This document shows positions 51,865 through 58,587 of a stretch of DNA of 64,000 nt, piece by piece. The notes under the pieces were generated by a model that was not told the origin of the DNA, did no database searches, and saw nothing but the letters and a program-made list of their open reading frames with translations. Made by a program: the position numbers and the translations under genes. Location: contig NZ_QOKV01000020.1 of NCBI RefSeq assembly GCF_008365405.1, positions 1 to 64,000 on the forward strand, in the 5' to 3' direction. Source of the stretch: Azospirillum brasilense. Its GTDB lineage: Bacteria > Pseudomonadota > Alphaproteobacteria > Azospirillales > Azospirillaceae. Every line of letters begins with the position of its first letter. Position 1 is the stretch's first letter.

Positions 51865-53837
51865 GCGGGGGTCCTCTGCGGGAAATCGGCGGGCGGGCGC
51901 GGGCGGAACAGGGCGCTCAGCAGAAGCTGCACGGCGACGCAGGCCGCCAGCACCGCGCCGATGCCCTTCAGCGCCCCGGCGTAGCCGTAGTGGGCCAGGA
52001 ACAGCCCGGCCAGGAAGGGGGCGACGACGGAGCCCAGCCGCTCGATCAGGCGGAACATGCCGATCACCGTGGTCTCGCCCAGCGCCGCCCTCTCCTTCAC
52101 GCAGACATCGGCGAGCATGGCCAGCTGCGGCGCGCCGAGCATGGCGTGCGCCACCCCCAGCAGGGCGACCCCGGCCAGCGCCGTGCCGAGCGAACCCGGC
52201 ATCGACAGCACATACGCCGCCCCGGCGGCGGTCAGCCCGCCCGCCACCAGGAAGCCGATGCGCTGGCCCGAGCGGTCGGACAGCTTCGCGGCCATCGGCG
52301 ACACCACGATCATCAGCAGCCAGTAGAGCAGCAGCACGCGCCCGATCCACGACTGGCTGACGCCCTGGTCGTCAAGCGCCAGCGGCAGCAGGAAGAACAG
52401 AAGCGCCGTCAGCCCCAGCTTGGCCGGGACCGCGCTGAAGACGGCCAGCCCGACGAAGCGCGGGTTGCGCAGGCACAGCACGGCGTCGGCCAGACGCAGG
52501 CCGCGGCTGGATTTCGCCTGCGCCGCGCGCACCCGCGGCAGCACCTGCCACGCCATGAAGGCGGCCAGCAGCGCCAGCCCGGCGGAGATCAGGAAGGTCG
52601 TGCGGAAGCCCACCTGCCCGGCGATCACGCCACCGATGGCCGGGCCGCAGACGCCGGCGCTGAGGATGCCGCCGGCGTACATGGCGATGGCCTGGGCGCG
52701 CTGCTTGGGGTCGGTGGCGTCGATGACGAAGCCCTGAGCCGCGATGAAGACGCTGGCGTAGCCGATTGCGGTCAGGCAGCGCGCGACGATGAGCTGGATG
52801 AGGTCGGTGGCGAGGCCGGAGCCGACCAGACCGACGAAGGAGAGCAGCGCCCCGCCAAGGAACACGGCCCGCCGCCCGCGCCGCTCCGACACGCTGCCGG
52901 CGATCGGCTGGCTGACCGCCCAGAGCAGCATGAACAGGGCGATCGGCGCGCCGATGACCATCTCCATCGACAGGCCGGGCACCGGCTCGAACAGCTGCTT
53001 GATGTAGACGGACAGGAAGGTGCGGGTCAGCTCCTCCGCCAGGGAGAAGATGAAGATGGCGAAGCGCAGCTCCACCACCCGCTGCATCATGCCGATCTTG
53101 GTCATGGCCTGCTCGGAGGCGGTCATGTCGGCCTTGTGCTGCACGCTGTCCAGCGCCCAGTCGACGGCGCGCGACAGCTCGCCCACCTCGTCGCGGTTGC
53201 GCAGGGCGACGCGCACGCCGAGATGCCCGTCGGCGGCCTGCTTCATCACCGCCGTCACCCGGCGCAGCGGCGCCGCGACGGAGGAGCCGACGACCAGCAG
53301 CAGAATCTCGATGTTGAGCAGGATGGCGACGATCAGCACGGAACCGAGATCGAACACCACCTCGTTCATGGCGGAGCGGACATAGCCGGAATCCACGCCG
53401 ACATGCAGCCGCGCCTCCTCGTTGCCCTCCAAGGGCAGGACGGTGTCGAGGAATTGCGGGGACTCGCCGTCCGGCGGGGCGTCCGCGACGGTCAGGCGGC
53501 TGCCGGACCGCGCCTCCTCGGTCCCGGAGAAGGCGTGGAGGCGCCCGCCGATCTCCAGCGCCAGATACTTGACGTCCGGGTTCGCAGCCAGCGCATCGGA
53601 CAGCAGCTCGTCCATCCCGACCAGCTTGTCCAGCTCGAAGCCGAGCGCCACCGCGCGGTCGATCTGCGCCACCACGTAGGAGCCGACGACCTCGGCCTTG
53701 CGGGCCAGTTCCGGCTCGATCAGCGGGCGGAACAGCGTGTTGACGTGGTTGGTCTGGACGGCGAGGCTGACCAGCATCAGGACGGACACGACGCCCGTCA
53801 GCATCCAGTTCAGGCGGCGGATGAAGGACAGCTTCAT
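51861..53837 (-). CDS. Periplasmic sensor-HAMP-MFS carrier fusion
   Basis: 658 residues. Helix 1 at ~8-30, periplasmic sensor ~31-160, helix 2 (VLIVAILLNIEILLLVVGSS) ~168-188, HAMP (VAAPLRRVTAVMKQAADGHL through NRDEVGELSRAVDWAL) ~189-240, then a 12-helix MFS carrier ~255-645 with ERRGRRAVFLGG as the loop-2/3 signature. MFS proteins of ~400 residues lack such an N-terminus. The arrangement suggests transport gated by a periplasmic ligand. Its sensor is related to that of the preceding gene. Both ends overlap neighbours by 4 bases. Confidence 0.88.
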   Translation of the reverse strand: MKLSFIRRLNWMLTGVVSVLMLVSLAVQTNHVNTLFRPLIEPELARKAEVVGSYVVAQIDRAVALGFELDKLVGMDELLSDALAANPDVKYLALEIGGRLHAFSGTEEARSGSRLTVADAPPDGESPQFLDTVLPLEGNEEARLHVGVDSGYVRSAMNEVVFDLGSVLIVAILLNIEILLLVVGSSVAAPLRRVTAVMKQAADGHLGVRVALRNRDEVGELSRAVDWALDSVQHKADMTASEQAMTKIGMMQRVVELRFAIFIFSLAEELTRTFLSVYIKQLFEPVPGLSMEMVIGAPIALFMLLWAVSQPIAGSVSERRGRRAVFLGGALLSFVGLVGSGLATDLIQLIVARCLTAIGYASVFIAAQGFVIDATDPKQRAQAIAMYAGGILSAGVCGPAIGGVIAGQVGFRTTFLISAGLALLAAFMAWQVLPRVRAAQAKSSRGLRLADAVLCLRNPRFVGLAVFSAVPAKLGLTALLFFLLPLALDDQGVSQSWIGRVLLLYWLLMIVVSPMAAKLSDRSGQRIGFLVAGGLTAAGAAYVLSMPGSLGTALAGVALLGVAHAMLGAPQLAMLADVCVKERAALGETTVIGMFRLIERLGSVVAPFLAGLFLAHYGYAGALKGIGAVLAACVAVQLLLSALFRPRPPADFPQRTPA

Positions 53838-54652
53838 GGCGTGACTCCCGCCGGGCGCGCGGTTTCCGCCGCTGGACCGGTGGGCTGGGGATGGTCTTCC
53901 TCCGCGCCGTGCTGCTGCTCCAGGATGCGGTCGGCGAAGTCCTTCAGGCCGGGGGCGAAGGCCACCAGTTCCGGGGTCAGGTTGGGCGGCTCGCCCATGC
54001 CCAGCATGTTGATGCTGGCGGTCATCTCGCGCAGCCGCCGCTGGATCGGGCGCAGCAGCAGCCAGACCGCCACCATGGTGACGAGAAGCCCGGTCAGCAG
54101 ATTGATGCCGCCGGACAGCAGCAGGTCCGGGATGGTGCCACGGATGCCAGCCTGCACCTCGCCCAGCGAATAGGTCAGGGCGACGCCGCCGGCCACGCCG
54201 CCGAAGGCGTTGCGGATGCCGAGCAGAAGCGCTTGGCTGTCGCCGTCGGCGACGGCGGCCACCCGGTCGGACTTGCCGTCGCGGGCGAAGGCCGCCTTCC
54301 AGCCGGCGGGGATCGCTCCCACCGGCCCGCTATGTCCCGCCACCCGGCCCGCCGCCGCCAGCACCTCCCCCGTGTCGGTGAACAGGACCAAGCCGGTGAT
54401 CCGGTCGTCCCGCGCCATCGCGCGCTGGATCAGCGCATCGAGATTGCGCAGGGCGGTGATGGACACGCCGAGGCTGACGGCGCCCTCCACCTCTCCCGCC
54501 AGCCCGCGCAGGGCAACGGTGAAGCGGGACGCCACGGTGTCCTCCACCATGCGCTCCATCTTCAGATAGGAGAGCGCCGCGGTGGAGAGCAGCGCGAAAC
54601 AGAGCGCCACCTGCAGCAGCAAAATGATCTTGGTGGTCAGGGTTAGGCGCAT
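53834..54652 (-). CDS. Membrane sensor protein without output domain
   Basis: 272 residues from ATG 54652. Helix 1 (IILLLQVALCFALLSTAAL), periplasmic domain ~32-165, helix 2 (INLLTGLLVTMVAVWLLL), a HAMP-like stretch (RPIQRRLREMTASINMLGMG), then a short Pro-rich tail. The periplasmic part aligns with that of the MFS fusion (EGAVSLGVSITALRNLDALI against DRAVALGFELDKLVGMDELL; both then reach G-x-V-L or G-R-L-H turns). No kinase, cyclase or methyl-acceptor domain follows. First gene of the operon; it probably partners the fusion protein. Confidence 0.82.
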   Translation of the reverse strand: MRLTLTTKIILLLQVALCFALLSTAALSYLKMERMVEDTVASRFTVALRGLAGEVEGAVSLGVSITALRNLDALIQRAMARDDRITGLVLFTDTGEVLAAAGRVAGHSGPVGAIPAGWKAAFARDGKSDRVAAVADGDSQALLLGIRNAFGGVAGGVALTYSLGEVQAGIRGTIPDLLLSGGINLLTGLLVTMVAVWLLLRPIQRRLREMTASINMLGMGEPPNLTPELVAFAPGLKDFADRILEQQHGAEEDHPQPTGPAAETARPAGVTP

Positions 54653-55026
54653 GGGTCCGGTGCCGGCAAGGGGTGCGGCCAACCTTACGCGCATCGCGCA
54701 AGCCGCCGATTCCAAGACGGGTCCAGTCTGGAGAAGACCCCGGCGACATGGCTCCGCTCCGGCCCGACCCTGCCGAACGCGCACCCTTGCCCACCGCACC
54801 GCAACCAGAAAGGGCAAACCATTGAATTTGACTTATCAAACCAAGAATAGAAGACGCGGCGAACTCATCGTCTTATGCCATTCCGCCTAATCCATCAAAT
54901 TTTTGCGGAATTTTGAGACATTTTTCGATTGCTCTATTTTGGACCATGATTGCATCCATGATGGTTTGCTTTGCGTGGTAATCCTTAAGCACAGCATTCC
55001 ATGCACCCAACGGGGGAAGGGCTTCG
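54653..55026. other. 374-base divergent promoter region
   Basis: A+T-rich from ~54830 to 54990. It separates the sensor/MFS operon (leftward) from the receiver-wHTH gene (rightward). ATTCCGC at 54880-54886 and GCGGAAT at 54905-54911 form an inverted repeat, a candidate operator. No gene seen. Confidence 0.5.
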
Positions 55027-55998
55027 ATGCGGATCGAGTTGGAGCGACCCTTGGCGTGGCCGGTGCGCCCGGTCCAAACCACCACCGGCCTTCATGTTTC
55101 GGCGACGTCCATCCTGATCGCCTGCGCGGACCGCGCGCTGGGCATCGGCATGCACGACGCCTTCGAACGCAACGGCCACCGCATCCATGTGACCCACGAC
55201 CCCATCGCGGCGCTCGACACGCTGGAGGCGGACGGCAGCATCGGCATCGTGGCGGTGGAACTGGCCCTTCCCCATTTCGACGGGCTGGCCCTGGTCGAGC
55301 GGATGCGCAAGAGCGTGCAGCGGCACCTCCAGGTCATCGTCGTCGCGCCCAACGCCACGGCGGCCGACGTCGTCCGCGCCATGCATCTGCGCGCGGCGGA
55401 TTTCGTCAGCGATCCGCAGGACGGCAGCCAGCTTCACGGCGCGCTCGCCCGAGCACTGGCCGCCCATCAGGCGGCGGCCCCCTTGCCCGCCCCGCCCCCG
55501 CCAGCCGGCAATGGCGAGTTGCAGGGTGCGCTGGAGGACGCCTACCGCCACGGCCTCGCCCTCATCGAAGCGGTGAAGGCGCTGCGCGAGGGCCAACCGG
55601 CGGCTGCCGCTCCGGTCCCGGTCCCCGCTCCCCCCGCCTCTACCTCCGCCGCGACAGGAGAGAACCGGCGCCTGGCGGTGCTGAGAACCCTCCAGCAATC
55701 CCGCGTCGCCCGCGACAAGTATTTCCCGAAGGGGCTGTTCGAGGACCCCTGCTGGGACATGCTGCTCGATCTGATGGCCAACCATTTGCGCGGGCGGCGG
55801 ATTTCCGTGTCGTCGCTGTGCATGGCCTCCGGCGTGGCCCAGACCACGGCGCTGCGGCGGATCACCGAACTGCACGACCGTGGGCTGGTGCGCCGGATCG
55901 CCGACGAGAAGGACGGCCGCCGTGTCTTCATCGAACTGACCGAGCAGGGGATCGCCGCCCTGTCCGACTATGTCGAGCACATTCAGGAATTGACCTGA
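55027..55998 (+). CDS. Atypical receiver-winged-helix regulator, copy B
   Basis: 323 residues; GGGGGAAGG before the ATG. Receiver-like domain ~28-145: SILIACADRAL at the acidic-pocket strand, VAVELALPHFDG where Glu replaces the acceptor Asp, and FVSDPQD where the conserved Lys is absent, so phosphorylation is unlikely. A Pro/Ala linker leads to the winged helix (YFPKGLFEDPCWDMLLDLMA, RRISVSSLCMASGVAQTTAL, EKDGRRVFIELTEQG), almost identical to copy A at 41663. Divergent from the sensor/MFS operon and its likely regulator by position. Confidence 0.85.
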   Translation: MRIELERPLAWPVRPVQTTTGLHVSATSILIACADRALGIGMHDAFERNGHRIHVTHDPIAALDTLEADGSIGIVAVELALPHFDGLALVERMRKSVQRHLQVIVVAPNATAADVVRAMHLRAADFVSDPQDGSQLHGALARALAAHQAAAPLPAPPPPAGNGELQGALEDAYRHGLALIEAVKALREGQPAAAAPVPVPAPPASTSAATGENRRLAVLRTLQQSRVARDKYFPKGLFEDPCWDMLLDLMANHLRGRRISVSSLCMASGVAQTTALRRITELHDRGLVRRIADEKDGRRVFIELTEQGIAALSDYVEHIQELT

Positions 55999-56021
55999 CC
56001 GGCAGGAGTTGACCTGACCGG
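55990..56021. repeat. Direct repeat TTGACCTGACCGG x2
   Basis: Identical 13-mers at 55990-56002 and 56009-56021, period 19. The first overlaps the regulator's stop. It may be slippage or a site upstream of the next gene. Confidence 0.6.
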
Positions 56022-56160
56022 ATCGGCGCGAATTGGCCCGGTCCGGCGGGTTTCCCGCCCAGACTGCTTCAACCGGGACCCGTCCCGGATCGACAGCGCA
56101 CTCCGAAAGCGGCCAACATCGCGGCAAGGAACGCCCTGCGCGCAGGACGGCGGAGACCCG

Positions 56161-57327
56161 ATGGCCGACCAGAAACTGAAGGATGTGATCGTCGTCGCGA
56201 CCCCCACGGAGGGGATCGGCCCGACATCCTCCCTGCCCACGCGCCCGGCGACGCCCAGCGAGGAGCCGGACCGCCAGCGCATGGCCGAACGGCTGCGCGC
56301 CCAGGGCTGGAGCTACCGCCGCATCGCGGAGGAACTTCAAGTCTCCTACATCCTGGTGTCGCGCTGGCTGGGGGGTGACGGCGCCACGCCCACCGGTTCG
56401 CGCACGCCCCCTGCCGCCGCAACTCCCGCCCCGCCGCCGCCCGTGCCAAACGGAGCGCGGTCGACCAAGGCGACCAAGGCCGCGAAGGCGGCGGCAACCG
56501 CAGCGGCGGCCAACGCCGACGAGGATGTTCTGGCGCTCCAGTTCCGCGCCTTCGAACAGTATGTGCGCGAGGTCATCGACGCGATGGAGACGCGGCACGA
56601 GTCGCTTCTCCAACGCCAGGAGGAGTTGATCCAGGCGCTCGACACGGAACGCGCCGCCGCTCGCGTGCGGGAAGAGGAACTGCTCGCCACCCTCGACCAG
56701 GAGCGCCAGCGCTGGAGCGAGGCCGAGGATCGCTTCCGCGAGGAGCTCGATCGCTTCAAGGCGGAGATGCGCCGCGGTCAGAGCGCGGCGAGCGCGGTCG
56801 CCGTTGCCGCCACGGCTCTCGGCGAGGACGATGAGGAAGAAGAAGAATCCTCGGATTTCTCTGCCTTCAGCTTCGACGACGATGAGGACGAGGCCAAGGA
56901 CGACGAAGCGGGCGGCGGTGACGCCAACGCCTTCAACTTCGATGATGACGAGGACGAGGACGGCAGCGATCCCTTCAGCTTCGACACCGACGACACGGAG
57001 GAGAAAGCCGAAGAGGAAACGGCCAAAGCGACCGACTCGGCCGACAACTCCGACGACGACGGCGACCCCTTCAGCTTCGACGATGACGAAACGGAGGAGA
57101 CGGCCGAGGACAGCCCCGCCAAGACGGATGCGGAACCGGAGGAGGACCCGTTCTCCTTCGACACGGACGACGATCCGGACGAGTCCAAGACCGAAACCGA
57201 GCCGACCGGAACCGCGAACGCCGACGCCGAGGACAATCCCTTCTCCTTCGACGACGAGCCGGAGCCGGAACCCGAACCGGAGGCTCCGCCGAAGAAGAAG
57301 GGGCTCTTCGGCTTCTGGCGCAAATGA
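56161..57327 (+). CDS. HTH protein with coiled coil and acidic DPFSFD repeats
   Basis: 388 residues; GGAG six bases upstream. Residues ~40-70 form a resolvase-like HTH (MAERLRAQGWSYRRIAEELQ, then VSYILVSRWLGG). An Ala/Pro/Lys linker follows, then a coiled coil ~118-205 (RAFEQYVREVIDAMETRHES). Residues ~215-370 are strongly acidic, with about six FSFD/FNFD cores such as DPFSFDDDE and NPFSFDDEP. The C-terminus turns basic and aromatic: KKKGLFGFWRK. No known family for the whole. A DNA-binding protein with an acidic interaction arm and a membrane- or partner-binding tip is one reading. Confidence 0.75.
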   Translation: MADQKLKDVIVVATPTEGIGPTSSLPTRPATPSEEPDRQRMAERLRAQGWSYRRIAEELQVSYILVSRWLGGDGATPTGSRTPPAAATPAPPPPVPNGARSTKATKAAKAAATAAAANADEDVLALQFRAFEQYVREVIDAMETRHESLLQRQEELIQALDTERAAARVREEELLATLDQERQRWSEAEDRFREELDRFKAEMRRGQSAASAVAVAATALGEDDEEEEESSDFSAFSFDDDEDEAKDDEAGGGDANAFNFDDDEDEDGSDPFSFDTDDTEEKAEEETAKATDSADNSDDDGDPFSFDDDETEETAEDSPAKTDAEPEEDPFSFDTDDDPDESKTETEPTGTANADAEDNPFSFDDEPEPEPEPEAPPKKKGLFGFWRK

Positions 57328-57412
57328 CCGCCCTGCCGAGTTCCTGAGAAGAGCGCCGACGCACACGTTTGCGTGTTGATCGCGCCCCGATGCCGGTTGT
57401 ATGAATGGGCGC

Positions 57413-58534
57413 ATGACTCAACCGCGCCGCACCCTGTCCGCCGCTGAGCGGTTCGACTGGCTCCGACTCATTCGAACCGAGAATGTCGGACCGATCACCT
57501 TCCACCGCCTGCTGGAGCGGTTCGGCAGCGCCGGCGCCGCGCTGGAGGCGCTGCCCGACCTCGCCAGGCGCGGCGGACGGACCAAGCCGCTGCGCATCGC
57601 GGCGAAGGCGGACATCGAACGCGAGTTGCGCGCCAACGACCGCATCGGCGCCCGCCTGCTCTTCTCCTGCGAGCCCGACTATCCGGAACCCATGGCGGCG
57701 CTGGACGACGCCCCCCCGGCTGTGTCGGTCCTCGGTCACCCGCATCTGCTGCAACGGCGCGCGGTGGCGCTGGTCGGGGCGCGCAACGCCTCGATGAACG
57801 GCAAGAAACTCGCCGAGCGGTTGGCGAGGGAACTGGGAGAGGCCGGGCTGCTGGTCGTTTCCGGGCTGGCGCGGGGAATCGACACGGCTGCCCATGCCGG
57901 GGCGCTCGGCAGCGGAACGGCGGCGGTGGTGGCGGGCGGCGCCGACGTCGTCTACCCGCCGGAGAACGAGATACTCTACCGCGACATAGTGCAGCAGGGC
58001 GTGATCGTGGCGGAAAGCCCCATCGGCACCACACCGCAGGCCCGCCATTTCCCACGCCGCAACCGATTGATTTCAGGTCTGTCGTTGGGGGTGTTGGTGG
58101 TCGAGGCGGCGCTGCGGTCCGGCTCCCTCATCACCGCGCGCATGGCGCTGGAACAGGGGCGGGAAGTGATGGCGGTTCCCGGCTCCCCGCTCGACCCGCG
58201 CTGTCAGGGCACCAACAATCTTCTGCGTCAGGGGGCGGCCTTGGTGGAGGGGGTGGACGACGTGCTGCGGGCGCTGGACAACCTGTCGCCGCCGACCCTG
58301 CGGGAGCGCCAGGGCGACCTGTTCGCCCAGGCCCGCCCCGCTCCGCCGTCCGAGGCGGACCTTGAATCGGCGCGCGCCGTCATCCTGGAAAACCTCGGCC
58401 ATACACCGGTTGCCATTGACGAACTCGTCCGCGGGTGCCAATTGTCCGCTCCGGTGGTGTTGACCGTGGTGCTGGAACTTGAGCTTGCGGGCCGTGTCCA
58501 GCGCCAACCTGGGAATCAGGTGAACCTGATCTGA
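57413..58534 (+). CDS. dprA: DNA-processing protein DprA
   Basis: 373 residues from ATG 57413; ATG 57401 is also in frame and neither has a strong ribosome site. It binds single-stranded DNA and loads RecA, protecting incoming DNA in transformation. N-terminal SAM-like segment (WLRLIRTENVGPITFHRLL), Rossmann core with VALVGARNASMNG, SGLARGIDTAAHAGAL, TAAVVAGGADVVYPPEN, FPRRNRLISGLS and EVMAVPGSPLDPRCQGTNNLL, and a C-terminal winged helix. It is immediately upstream of topA (53 bases), a common alphaproteobacterial order. Confidence 0.95.
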   Translation: MTQPRRTLSAAERFDWLRLIRTENVGPITFHRLLERFGSAGAALEALPDLARRGGRTKPLRIAAKADIERELRANDRIGARLLFSCEPDYPEPMAALDDAPPAVSVLGHPHLLQRRAVALVGARNASMNGKKLAERLARELGEAGLLVVSGLARGIDTAAHAGALGSGTAAVVAGGADVVYPPENEILYRDIVQQGVIVAESPIGTTPQARHFPRRNRLISGLSLGVLVVEAALRSGSLITARMALEQGREVMAVPGSPLDPRCQGTNNLLRQGAALVEGVDDVLRALDNLSPPTLRERQGDLFAQARPAPPSEADLESARAVILENLGHTPVAIDELVRGCQLSAPVVLTVVLELELAGRVQRQPGNQVNLI

Positions 58535-58587
58535 TCCCGATCCGCACCGCCGGTGTATGGGATAGGCACTTTCAGGGGCGCGGACTC

